Assembly: GCA_013331265.1 (NCBI GenBank)
Contig: DUGS01000155.1
Span: 26,094 to 60,410, forward strand
DNA: 34,317 nucleotides
Reading direction: 5' to 3'
Origin: Methanosarcina sp.
Lineage (GTDB): Archaea > Halobacteriota > Methanosarcinia > Methanosarcinales > Methanosarcinaceae
Shown piece by piece: positions 17,155-24,383 of the stretch. The stretch's first letter is position 1. Each line of letters opens with the position of its first letter. Made by a program: the position numbers and the translations under genes. Below the pieces are notes generated by a model. That model saw nothing but the letters and a program-made list of their open reading frames with translations, searched no databases and was not told the origin of the DNA.

Positions 17155-17185
17155 AAATGCTGTTTTCAGCATTTTCCCTATTTTT
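17155..17185 (+). terminator. Hairpin terminator downstream of the histone gene
   Basis: AAATGCTG and CAGCATTT form a perfect 8-bp stem with a TTTT loop (17155-17174), followed by TTCCCTATTTTTATT. A second hairpin CAATACT/AGTATTG lies at 17052-17071. Either could end the histone transcript, and the first could also serve the minus-strand ORF at 17203. Confidence 0.55.
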
Positions 17186-17202
17186 ATTGTATTCTTCATT
17201 GA

Positions 17203-17367
17203 TTACTGCTGCACGTCAATTATCCTGAGTGCATGTTCGGCAGTTTCAGGATCAAAATCATCGCTTTTCATCAGTTTTGCATTCACAGGGCAGACAGAAT
17301 AGCATATCCCCACGATGCACTATTCAGACTGAACCATTTTTTTGTTTTTCTTATCTGCCTTTGCCAT
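17203..17367 (-). pseudogene. Ferredoxin-like small ORF with in-frame TAG and a missing cysteine codon
   Basis: Reading leftward from an ATG at 17367, preceded by GAGGTGA, gives MAKADKKNKKMVQSE, then TAG (17320-17322), then CIVGICYSVCPVNAKL... and a TAA at 17203-17205. The post-TAG part resembles a 4Fe-4S ferredoxin site, but the second cysteine of C-x2-C-x2-C-x3-C is absent. One lost codon would convert CIVCGIC to CIVGIC. The ribosome-binding site, start and acidic C-terminal tail are intact. Because Methanosarcina can read TAG as pyrrolysine, read-through to a 54-residue product is possible. The lost cysteine makes decay the simpler explanation. Confidence 0.5.
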
Positions 17368-17522
17368 TTAGAAGTCACCTCAAAAACTCCATAGAATTGC
17401 CAGACTACGGAAAAAAGACCACATGAGAAGCTGTAAAAGCGACACTGGCTGCAGATATAAAATGAAATTTATATTTGTTTTATGTATAATATATTTGAAT
17501 TTTTAAAGTACATGAAGATTTC

Positions 17523-17582
17523 GAAAGCCTGAACTGAAGATCAGGCCAACGAAAGAGTTTAGAAAGCCTGAACTGAAGGTCA
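17523..17582. repeat. Direct repeat duplicating the 3' end of the COG2426 gene
   Basis: GAAAGCCTGAACTGAAG plus four bases (17562-17582) spans the stop codon region and recurs at 17523-17543 with one mismatch in 21. Start points are 39 bases apart. It looks like a short local duplication that also supplies the terminator stem. Confidence 0.6.
17527..17546 (-). terminator. Terminator of the COG2426 gene
   Basis: On the minus strand GCCTGA and TCAGGC form a 6-bp stem with an 8-base loop, about 35 bases after the stop, followed by TTTCGAAATCTT. Confidence 0.45.
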
Positions 17583-18092
17583 TGCTCCGAAAATAAGCTC
17601 AACCAGGCCCAGGCCTGTCATGGTAACAGCAGTTACGATAATTCCTGCTATCATTACACCTGCAGCAATTGCCGGAAGAGAATGTCTGAATCGGATTCCG
17701 AAGACAAAAGCCGCTGCACAGCCTGACCATGCCCCTGTAGCTGGCAAAGGTATAGCAACAAAAATAATCAAAGCAAGGAGCCCATATTTCTCAAAACTCT
17801 CACTATGATTTTGACGGGTTCTTGAAAAGAGCCATGTAAAAAATTGATCGAACATCCGGTAACGGCGCAGATACACCGAAACAGGTTCAAGGAAAAGCAG
17901 GAGCGGCACCACAGGGATAAGGTTTCCAAGCACCGAAAGGAAATAAGCCTCAATAGGCCTCATTCCATAGATACCCATGGCAACAGGGATTGCCCCTCTC
18001 AATTCGGAAATCGGAAGAGACCCTATAACCAGAACTGCAAGCCAGTGGGGCACAGACGCCAGCATTTCTACCAGTAAGTTTTCGACGGACAT
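17580..18092 (-). CDS. COG2426 small multidrug-export-like membrane protein
   Basis: The 170-residue protein has about four hydrophobic helices. Its family signature is LPISELRGAIPVAMGIYGM (residues about 26-44), then FLSVLGNLIPVVPLLLFLEPV, and IIFVAIPLPATGAWSGCAAAFVFG. This matches the COG2426 'putative small multi-drug export' family; the transport function is only a database-style assignment. It is a lone minus-strand gene downstream of rfcS with 166 bases between. The ribosome-binding site is weak. Confidence 0.8.
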   Translation of the reverse strand: MSVENLLVEMLASVPHWLAVLVIGSLPISELRGAIPVAMGIYGMRPIEAYFLSVLGNLIPVVPLLLFLEPVSVYLRRYRMFDQFFTWLFSRTRQNHSESFEKYGLLALIIFVAIPLPATGAWSGCAAAFVFGIRFRHSLPAIAAGVMIAGIIVTAVTMTGLGLVELIFGA

Positions 18093-18258
18093 AATGATCA
18101 GGAGTGATAGTTAGAATATTTTAAAAGAAAAAGGCTCGCTTCAGAAGACCTTTTTCATTTGCTTTTCGAATATCTGGGAATAGAAATTGAAATATCTGAT
18201 ATAAAAACTGCACGTGAAACTCGACTTTAGTGAAACTCGATATTAAGAATTCTGGAGT

Positions 18259-19263
18259 TCAGTTTTCTCTTGAGAGAGCAAAATGTGCAAGCAAGGCTTC
18301 CAGCTGGATTTTTTCGCTGGCTCCTTCAGTCAGTCTGAAGTCGGTCTCCCCGATAATATCCACAAGTTCGACAATATCCCTTTCCGAAAGCCCTAGGTCG
18401 AGAATCGTCAGGTTGTCCATTTCAGAAACTACCCTGTAGATCTGCCCTACGATATCCTCTCCGGAAAGCCCTTCTTCATAAAGCAGCCTGTTAAGCTCTT
18501 TTCTGGCAGCCCTGAAGTTTCCGCGCAGGGCAGTCTCGATAAGGTTCTTAATCTCCTCCGGGTTTGCGGTAGCCGTAGTCCTGTAAATATTTTCCCTGGA
18601 AATGGGCTTTTCTACATCAATGAAAGCTGCAGCCTGGAGAGAATTGACAGCTTTTCGCATATCTCCCTGAGCTACATAAATCAGGGCTTCATATCCGCCT
18701 TCTGTGATGGATAGCCCCTGGTCTTTAGCAATGTAGTCAAGACGTTCTCTGATGGCTTTATCGGAAAGCCGCCTGAACCTGTAGACTGCACATCTAGACT
18801 GTATAGGCTCAATAATCTTGGAGGAGTAGTTACATGAAAGGATAAAACGACAGTTGCTGCTGAATTTTTCCATGGTTCTGCGGAGTGCAGACTGAGCATC
18901 CGAGGTAAGGGCATCAGCTTCATCAAGGAAAATGATTTTGAAGGGGGCTCCTCCTATGGGAGCGGTTTTTGCAAAGTTTTTGATTTTATTTCTAACAATA
19001 TCAATACCTCTCTCATCGGAGGCGTTGAGTTCCGTAAAATTTTCTCGCCATAAATCTTCTCCGAAGATCTCCCTTGCTATTGAAACTGCAGAAGCCGTTT
19101 TCCCGACACCTGGAGGTCCGGAAAAGAGGAGGTGGGGAAGGTTTTTAGTTGCCACATAAGACATCAGGCGCTCAATTGTTTCATCCTGCCCTGCTACCTG
19201 ATTCAGCCTGACAGGCCTGTATTTTTCAATCCAGATCTCTTCTTTAATCGTAGAGTCCTCCAT
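18259..19263 (-). CDS. rfcS: Replication factor C small subunit
   Basis: This AAA+ clamp-loader subunit loads PCNA onto primed DNA together with the large subunit. It has WIEKYRPVRLNQVAGQ near the N-terminus, Walker A GPPGVGKTAS, Walker B LDEADALT, and the SRC arginine-finger motif (QSRCAVYRF). The C-terminal collar domain makes up the last 110 residues. I set the start at the ATG at 19263 (334 residues), with AAGGTG nine bases upstream. The GTG at 19275 would leave that site unused. A TATA box (TTTAAATATTA on the minus strand, 19291-19302) lies about 30-40 bases upstream. Confidence 0.96.
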   Translation of the reverse strand: MEDSTIKEEIWIEKYRPVRLNQVAGQDETIERLMSYVATKNLPHLLFSGPPGVGKTASAVSIAREIFGEDLWRENFTELNASDERGIDIVRNKIKNFAKTAPIGGAPFKIIFLDEADALTSDAQSALRRTMEKFSSNCRFILSCNYSSKIIEPIQSRCAVYRFRRLSDKAIRERLDYIAKDQGLSITEGGYEALIYVAQGDMRKAVNSLQAAAFIDVEKPISRENIYRTTATANPEEIKNLIETALRGNFRAARKELNRLLYEEGLSGEDIVGQIYRVVSEMDNLTILDLGLSERDIVELVDIIGETDFRLTEGASEKIQLEALLAHFALSREN

Positions 19264-19290
19264 TAATGCTTGCACCTTAATTAGAGAAGA

Positions 19291-19302
19291 TAATATTTAA
19301 AC
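19291..19302 (-). promoter_or_regulatory. TATA box of rfcS
   Basis: The minus strand reads GTTTAAATATTA, a near-consensus archaeal TATA box. It is 28-39 bases before the chosen ATG, predicting a very short leader. Confidence 0.5.
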
Positions 19303-19462
19303 TTTCGAATGTTTGTGATGTTTCTGATACATCGACCACATTTCGAAAAAAGAATACATAAGAGAACGTTAGCCCGGATATATAATTTTGGACTTGCGGA
19401 TTTAAAAAAGAAATTTATCAGAGTGTGAAGGACTGATGCAGTCAAGCACTGAAAAAATATTA

Positions 19463-20008
19463 TCAGTCCAGGTATACCGTATGCAGAGTCTCATAAATAG
19501 GACCATCAGGGGTCAGAGTGCTTTTTTTAAGAAGAACTTTATTCACCTGCATACTGCCAAGCTCGATATTTTTTAATTCATTGAGGACGCTTATAAAAGC
19601 ACTTTTCTGGTCTTTATTCAAAAATTTTACCCTGGCAAGGGTAGCGTGAGCAGTAAATGCCCTTTCGTCCTCTTTAAACTTGAAAGGTTTCAGTAATGTC
19701 TCCACATCATCATGAAGAGTTTCGAAGTTTCCTGTTGCTCCAAGCCATAGGACTTTAGGATTTGAAGGCTTTGGGAAAACCCCGATACCCTCAACTTTTG
19801 CTTCGAATGGCTCACACATAATCGAATCAAGAGCCGCCGCAACTGGGGCAACCATTGATTCATTAATATCACCCAGAAACTTAAGAGTTATGTGAACAAT
19901 TTCAGGATTAACAAACTTCAGGTCAAACTCGGAAAACCTGCCCTGAATCTGGCGGATTTTCTCCCTGAAACTCGGGTCCAGTTCCACTGCAATGAATGTC
20001 CTGATCAA
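19463..20008 (-). CDS. thpR: RNA 2',3'-cyclic phosphodiesterase (2'-5' RNA ligase family)
   Basis: The protein shows both HxTx motifs of the 2H phosphoesterase family: HITL (residues 39-42 from the chosen start) and HATL (about 121-124). Members open 2',3'-cyclic phosphates on RNA. The longest ORF begins with a GTG at 20017, but that GTG is part of GGTGA. That motif is correctly spaced before a TTG at 20008, and starting there gives the usual family N-terminus (M)IRTFIAVELD. The true start is probably this TTG, giving 181 residues. The gene is alone on its strand. Confidence 0.88.
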   Translation of the reverse strand: MIRTFIAVELDPSFREKIRQIQGRFSEFDLKFVNPEIVHITLKFLGDINESMVAPVAAALDSIMCEPFEAKVEGIGVFPKPSNPKVLWLGATGNFETLHDDVETLLKPFKFKEDERAFTAHATLARVKFLNKDQKSAFISVLNELKNIELGSMQVNKVLLKKSTLTPDGPIYETLHTVYLD

Positions 20009-20017
20009 AGCTTTCAC

Positions 20018-20441
20018 CGATATAAATTAGAAGGGAAAAACAGAAAAACGTTTCTATCGACCTGTGTTTTCTAAAGAAGCAGATTCAAAATGAAGGTCCT
20101 CTGGAAAATTGTAAACTTATATGAGAAGAACAATGCCTGGAAAATGAATGGAAAAAAAGTATCGGGAGTTAAGAATAAGATAATAGAGAAAAAAAGAAAA
20201 ATAGGATCAGCTACAGAACAATTATAATATATCAGATATTACACAAGAAAATAAACAGGCTTATTAAGTATGTAATTACCTTTATTGTTGACTCTAAGAA
20301 ATAATGTTAACCTATCGAAGTAACATTAGCCCAAAAAAATAATAATTAACTTAAAATTAAACACATATTATAAACAAACTTCAGAGCAAAACAGCAGGAC
20401 TGAAAATATGATTGCATAAAAATAAAAATGGGGTGAATGAC
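20018..20441. other. Divergent intergenic region between thpR and dacZ
   Basis: No convincing gene is seen; a 45-codon ORF at 20090-20227 lacks a ribosome-binding site. It contains an 8-bp inverted repeat (20302-20328) and a TATA-like ACATATTATAAAC at about 20361-20373, expected to drive dacZ. Confidence 0.5.
20302..20328. repeat. Inverted repeat upstream of the dacZ promoter
   Basis: TAATGTTA-N11-TAACATTA is a perfect inverted repeat with arms 19 bases apart start to start, about two helical turns. It lies about 35-60 bases upstream of the likely TATA box, where an activator or regulator could bind. Confidence 0.5.
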
Positions 20442-21317
20442 ATGGACAGAGCACGTATAATTGCAGAAGCGGCAGCCCATATTTCCCAGGAGCTAGGTGC
20501 TGCCGCAATTATGGTCTCCGGAGATTTGAGTTTTGAGGGTATTGAAACGGGGGGGATTCCAGTTTATTATATATCCATGCGCCCGAAAAGCATAATAGAC
20601 CATCTTGTAGCAACCAGTAAAGATGGAAAAAGTCCTGCAAAAGAACTTGGTGACCAGCTCAATAGGGAAGCTGCGGGTAATGTTGACCACCTGCAACATG
20701 CCGTAGCCATAGAGTATTTGCTTGAGGGCCCTAGAAGCGGAATTGTGGTCGGTGTTGTTGAAACTCGCGGCTCCAGCTCTATCATAGTTCATAACCTTAA
20801 CGAAAACCCCCTTATAAAAGCGATGAAAGAATGCGAAGAGAGGGTCAGACCTGAAGTCATGAATGCAGTCCTGAAAGTTGCTTTTGATATCGCCCTCACA
20901 GGCAGGGAAGGAAAAAAAATTGGAGCTGCTTTTATTGTAGGTGACTCCGAAGAAGTCCTGAAACGTTCTCATCAGATAATTCTTAACCCATATGCGGGCC
21001 ATGAGGAAATCCACAGAAACATCCTTGACAGAAAAAACTGGGAATCTATAAAGGAATTTGCCCAGCTTGACGGAGTCTTTGTAATAGATGAGACGGGCCT
21101 GATCCATGCAGCAGGACGATACCTTGACGTGGACGGGAAAAATATTGATATTGAAAAAGGACTGGGAGGACGTCATGTCTCAGCAGCTGCAATTAGCAGG
21201 GATACGGTAGCAATTTCAGTTACAGTATCTGAGTCAGGCGGAGTCCTCAGAGTATACAAAGACGCGAAAGAAACCCTCTGTATGGAGTCCTTACAACCTG
21301 CGTCCAGATATATCTGA
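20442..21317 (+). CDS. dacZ: Diadenylate cyclase (DacZ/DisA-N family, c-di-AMP synthase)
   Basis: The C-terminal domain (about residues 195-285) is a DAC domain that joins two ATP into cyclic di-AMP. It shows DGVFVIDETG (variant of the DGA motif, 210-219) and GGRHVSAAA with the RHxxA motif (244-248). The N-terminal 190 residues have the pyruvate-kinase-like fold typical of archaeal DacZ. I set the start at the ATG at 20442 because GGGGTGA lies nine bases upstream; the TTG at 20412 has none. In archaea c-di-AMP is linked to osmotic balance and potassium transport. The gene is followed by a DUF1614 membrane protein. Confidence 0.9.
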   Translation: MDRARIIAEAAAHISQELGAAAIMVSGDLSFEGIETGGIPVYYISMRPKSIIDHLVATSKDGKSPAKELGDQLNREAAGNVDHLQHAVAIEYLLEGPRSGIVVGVVETRGSSSIIVHNLNENPLIKAMKECEERVRPEVMNAVLKVAFDIALTGREGKKIGAAFIVGDSEEVLKRSHQIILNPYAGHEEIHRNILDRKNWESIKEFAQLDGVFVIDETGLIHAAGRYLDVDGKNIDIEKGLGGRHVSAAAISRDTVAISVTVSESGGVLRVYKDAKETLCMESLQPASRYI

Positions 21318-21324
21318 ATCTGGA

Positions 21325-21411
21325 GTGCGGGGAAAATATTGTAACTGTCTATTTCCCTCTGTTTTTTAACTGCCTATATCCTGGAAAGCCGTAGAATAGA
21401 GTTCCCCGCAC
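21325..21411 (+). ncRNA. Long-range inverted repeat, candidate structured RNA after dacZ
   Basis: GTGCGGGGAA (21325-21334) and TTCCCCGCAC (21402-21411) are perfect 10-bp inverted copies closing a 67-base interior. The interior holds a direct repeat TAACTGTCTAT / TAACTGCCTAT (21342-21352 and 21367-21377). It begins 7 bases after the dacZ stop and ends about 90 bases before the next gene. It could be a 3' stabilising or regulatory element, or a separate small RNA. Confidence 0.4.
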
Positions 21412-21504
21412 ATATATGGAAACTTGAGTGCAAACAGATATTAATTAATAAAGAAAATGCACATAGCTCAATATGCAGAAAACCGGAGAACTGAGAGTGA
21501 GTCA

Positions 21505-22224
21505 ATGAGCAGACAGATTTTCTACATACCTTTCAGCCTGAAATTCCTGTTCTTATTGATACTCATAACGATCTTCGGACTTGGGTCTTTGTTTCTGGGA
21601 GTTATCGTTTCTGCCTTTATGAAAATCGGATTTTCCGCAGAAGACGCGCTATTAATCCTGTTCCTGTCTCTCATTGGGAGTGGAATCAACATCCCACTGA
21701 CAACTCTGAGATCTGACATTCCGGTTGTCAAGGACAGTTACATAAAGGTCTTTGGGATTGCCTACAGGATTCCTGTCCAACAGATAGTCAGGAATGAAAC
21801 TGTAATTGCCGTCAATGTTGGAGGGGCAGTTATTCCGATCTTGATTTCCACTTATCTTCTTATGCAATTCCCTTCTTCTTTCTATCTTGCAGGGGCAGGG
21901 GTGGCAATTGTTGCAGTTATAACACATTCTGTAGCAAGACCGATCAAAGGAGTAGGCATTGCAACTCCTGCTCTGGTCCCACCACTTACATCTGTTCTTG
22001 CTGCAGTCCTGCTTACCTCGGCTATCCATATCCCTGGCTGTCCTGCCGAAACATGCCGTGTAATTATTGCCTATACTGGAGGAGTGCTTGGGACTCTTAT
22101 AGGAGCTGACCTGCTTAATCTGAGAAAAATTAAGAACCTGGGGGCTCCCATTGCAAGCATAGGAGGAGCAGGTACCTTTGATGGAATTTTCTTAAGCGGA
22201 TTTATCGCCCTACTCCTGATATGA
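21505..22224 (+). CDS. DUF1614 family integral membrane protein
   Basis: The product (239 residues from the chosen ATG) is very hydrophobic with about six or seven membrane helices. Its pattern (IGSGINIPLTTL, NVGGAVIPILISTYLL, ARPIKGVGIATPALVPPLTSVLAAVLL, GTLIGADLLNL, SIGGAGTFDGIFLSG) fits DUF1614, whose function is not established. The alternative ATG at 21457 adds 16 polar residues that do not look conserved; GAGTGAG precedes the ATG at 21505. It is co-directional with dacZ, 188 bases downstream, separated by a large inverted repeat. A link to c-di-AMP signalling is only a context-based guess. Confidence 0.8.
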   Translation: MSRQIFYIPFSLKFLFLLILITIFGLGSLFLGVIVSAFMKIGFSAEDALLILFLSLIGSGINIPLTTLRSDIPVVKDSYIKVFGIAYRIPVQQIVRNETVIAVNVGGAVIPILISTYLLMQFPSSFYLAGAGVAIVAVITHSVARPIKGVGIATPALVPPLTSVLAAVLLTSAIHIPGCPAETCRVIIAYTGGVLGTLIGADLLNLRKIKNLGAPIASIGGAGTFDGIFLSGFIALLLI

Positions 22225-22392
22225 AAAAGAGCAGACCCTGATTCTGGTTGATCTATTCCTGATCCTGAAAGGAAATTTTTAGTTAATCTCCCTTTATAGC
22301 GCTGGGCTGGGAAACGCCCTGTCATATTAGAAAGAAATAACCTGTAAACCCCCGCAATTAAGAGAGATAATATAATGAAAATGCTCCCAGGC

Positions 22393-22457
22393 AAGCTGTC
22401 TCAAAACTACTCTGGTTCTACAATTGTAGAAATGAGTCTCGAGTTTTGAGACAGCTT
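22393..22457. mobile_element. 65-bp nested palindrome, MITE-like
   Basis: AAGCTGTCTCAAAACT (22393-22408) and AGTTTTGAGACAGCTT (22442-22457) form perfect 16-bp terminal inverted repeats. The 33-base interior holds another perfect palindrome, TTCTACAATTGTAGAA (22416-22431). Such terminal repeats resemble insertion-sequence ends, so it may be a minimal non-autonomous element or deletion product. It could also be a strong transcript hairpin. No transposase is present. Confidence 0.5.
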
Positions 22458-22538
22458 CTTCAGGTCGAAATATTTTAGTTGAAAAAAGATAAAATGTCAC
22501 AGGCATGACAATGAATAAAAGTTGGAAGAGATATCAAA

Positions 22539-22574
22539 TATAAGTTTCCTTTATACTATAAGTTTCATTTATAC
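22539..22574. repeat. Tandem 18-bp repeat, two copies
   Basis: TATAAGTTTCCTTTATAC is followed directly by TATAAGTTTCATTTATAC, with one difference. Each unit begins with a TATAAG promoter-like string. Confidence 0.7.
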
Positions 22575-22629
22575 TAACCTGATTTATTTTTAAGGATATA
22601 ATATTTGTTAAATATAAGTAATATAAAAA

Positions 22630-22722
22630 TATAAATAGTACTGTGCAAATAAAGTAAGCAGGGGGAAAATTATATTGAACCATAAGTCAAAAATTTCTAT
22701 ATTAGTTTGTTTAATCAGCTAG
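22630..22722 (+). pseudogene. Promoter plus truncated small ORF, possible remnant of a secreted-protein gene
   Basis: TATAAATAG at 22630-22638 is a strong TATA box, and GGGGGA at 22661-22666 is well spaced before a TTG at 22675. The ORF reads MNHKSKISILVCLIS and then meets TAG at 22720-22722. Basic residues followed by a hydrophobic run look like the beginning of a signal peptide. After the TAG an in-frame TGA follows within two codons, so pyrrolysine read-through would not rescue it. Confidence 0.35.
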
Positions 22723-23339
22723 ATATGAAATAACTTACGAAGATATGAATTCAGTCTGGGTACTAATTTGAAGAGTGGCGGGGGCTAAAGAGAATTTAAA
22801 AGTTTATGGATGTATATGGTATTTAATTAAAAAAATTAAATAAAATAAATAAAAAAAGATTAAAATAAGTGATTATTAACTAAAATCCCTATCCAGTGCA
22901 TTCGAATTAACATATTTTACAAGAAAATTTATCGAAAAATATTAAATAGTATGGTATAATTATCGTATACCTCTCTTCAGTGCAGTACAAATCGATTAAA
23001 CCCAATATAAAAAAAGAAAAATAGAATTTGATTTCGGAAAACGTCTATTATATTCGGAAATATTCCATAATATCTCAGAAAAGTAATAAAAAATACAAAA
23101 TCAAAGAACTGCTCATTAAAAAACTTAGCCTTACAATAAATTTGGGATAAAAATAAAAAAATTTATAAAATAACAAAATATTATGAGTCATTAACATAAT
23201 AAAAAACGTAATATACGGGTTTAAAAATCATTCAGGTTTAGAATATTAAATGTAAATAAACATTATTCAATCCTGATAAACTGAAATTAAATCTTAATAA
23301 GCCTAAATTAACTCTAAAGACTTAATTTAACTAGAAAAA

Positions 23340-23430
23340 TCAAATTAAACCCTAAAAAATCAAAAAATAAACCCCTAAAACCCTTAAATTGTACCCTAAG
23401 AAACCCTGAAACAAACTCTAAAAAACCTGG
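23340..23430. promoter_or_regulatory. C-tract/A-tract phased leader of the DUF1699 gene
   Basis: Runs of CCC or CTC begin at about 23350, 23372, 23381, 23394, 23404, 23416 and 23426, separated by A-rich tracts, so the spacing is roughly one helical turn. Such phasing usually bends DNA. Repeated CCCTAAA-like words make the stretch resemble a degenerate tandem array. Confidence 0.4.
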
Positions 23431-23447
23431 AAAGAATGGTGATAAAA

Positions 23448-23843
23448 ATGAAAATTAGAGTTGTAAGCTCAAAAGAAGAAATCGACACTTTAAGAATCAA
23501 TGAGGAAATTGTCCATCTCGCTTTCAGACCATCCAACAAGGACATTTTCAAACTCATTCTTAAGTGTCCAGAAGTAAAAGCGATCCACATCCCGAGTTCA
23601 TACAAGAGGACAATTTCCAGTTCTGCACAGATGTATCTTTCTATGCAGAATATTGCTCTGCTTGAAGGCGATGTGTGGGGACACAGAAAAGATATCAACG
23701 AATACTCCGAAGTTTCCCAGCATGTATTTGACCGCATAAAGGAACTAAAAGAAGAAGGGCTTTCCGATGAGGATACTATCGAAAAACTTGTAAGGGAAAC
23801 AAGACTTAGCCCGGATTTTGTGAACTTTATTATATCAAACTAA
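23448..23843 (+). CDS. DUF1699 family protein
   Basis: The 131-residue protein begins MKIRVVSSKEEIDTLRINEEIVHLAFRPS and fits DUF1699, a small family mostly of methanogen proteins without known function. The C-terminal 45 residues (SEVSQHVFDRIKELKEEGLSDEDTIEKLVRETRLSPDFVNFI) look like a helix-turn-helix-like bundle. I chose the ATG at 23448 because GGTGAT lies directly upstream; the ATG at 23436 would consume that site. The very long AT-rich leader and the hairpin terminator after it indicate a single-gene transcript. Confidence 0.8.
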   Translation: MKIRVVSSKEEIDTLRINEEIVHLAFRPSNKDIFKLILKCPEVKAIHIPSSYKRTISSSAQMYLSMQNIALLEGDVWGHRKDINEYSEVSQHVFDRIKELKEEGLSDEDTIEKLVRETRLSPDFVNFIISN

Positions 23844-23860
23844 AGTAGAATTTTAAATTA

Positions 23861-23882
23861 GCCGGTCAAAATCCTGATCGGC
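23861..23882 (+). terminator. Terminator of the DUF1699 gene
   Basis: GCCGGTC and GATCGGC form a 7-bp stem (one G-T pair) with an 8-base loop, followed by CCTTATTTACC and later TTTTTTACTT. Confidence 0.55.
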
Positions 23883-24383
23883 CCTTATTTACCTGTGGAA
23901 TTTTTTACTTAAACTTTTTTTTAGATATCAGGCGCGTGCCCTTAAATAAACTTCATAAGTATTATATCTATTGAGCGATATTTATTAAAAAAGATGTTTT
24001 ATAAACTGGTGAATTTTCTATAAACTGGTGAATTTAAGACTTTCAGCCGCCAGTAAGTTTTAAAAAAAATTATCCTTACAGGAGCCCTACAGAAAAAATA
24101 TTTATCATATTGGGTTTACCATGTATCTGGGCGTTATAACATTAGAATATTATTGTGTCCGTTTTGCCTTAAAATTACAATAATACAATCATCTTACCTT
24201 TAAACTGTACCTTAACATATACTCTTACTCATTCCACCGACTTACTCTTATATCATATTTCATATCACCTGCGCGCAAACACCTGTGATCTGAAAGAAAA
24301 AATAAATAAAATTATAAAATTAACCTGCATAAAATTGGTATTATTTAATTAAAAAATTGAGTAAAATAGAGAAAAACAGGAGA
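23883..24383. other. AT-rich non-coding stretch
   Basis: No gene is seen. A tandem 19-bp repeat (24000-24037) lies in its left half; the right half holds pyrimidine-rich DNA and the promoter region of the nuclease pair. Confidence 0.5.
24000..24037. repeat. Tandem 19-bp repeat, two copies
   Basis: TATAAACTGGTGAATTTTC at 24000-24018 is followed by TATAAACTGGTGAATTT (24019-24035). The second copy diverges at its last bases. Each copy starts with TATAAA, so the repeat may duplicate a promoter-like element. Confidence 0.65.

Larger units (their letters stand above)
22225..23447. other. 1.2-kb AT-rich non-coding region
   Basis: No intact gene is seen. It holds a 65-base inverted-repeat element (22393-22457), a tandem 18-bp repeat (22539-22574), a promoter with a truncated small ORF (22630-22722), long A/T-rich filler, and a C-tract-phased leader before the DUF1699 gene. 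Confidence 0.6.

Noticed and set aside
20090..20227. 45-codon plus-strand ORF in the thpR-dacZ gap
   Set aside because: Very Lys-rich with no ribosome-binding site before the ATG and no recognisable pattern.
20493..21176. 227-codon minus-strand ORF
   Set aside because: It lies wholly inside dacZ on the opposite strand, has no ribosome-binding site and no recognisable domain; the DAC motifs support the plus strand.
23340..23430. Telomere-like CCCTAAA array
   Set aside because: Archaeal chromosomes here are expected to be circular and the copies are irregular; treated as phased C-tracts instead.
22225..23447. Possible CRISPR array or tRNA in the long AT-rich gap
   Set aside because: Repeats are only two-copy tandems without spacers, and no cloverleaf or conserved T-loop sequence is present.
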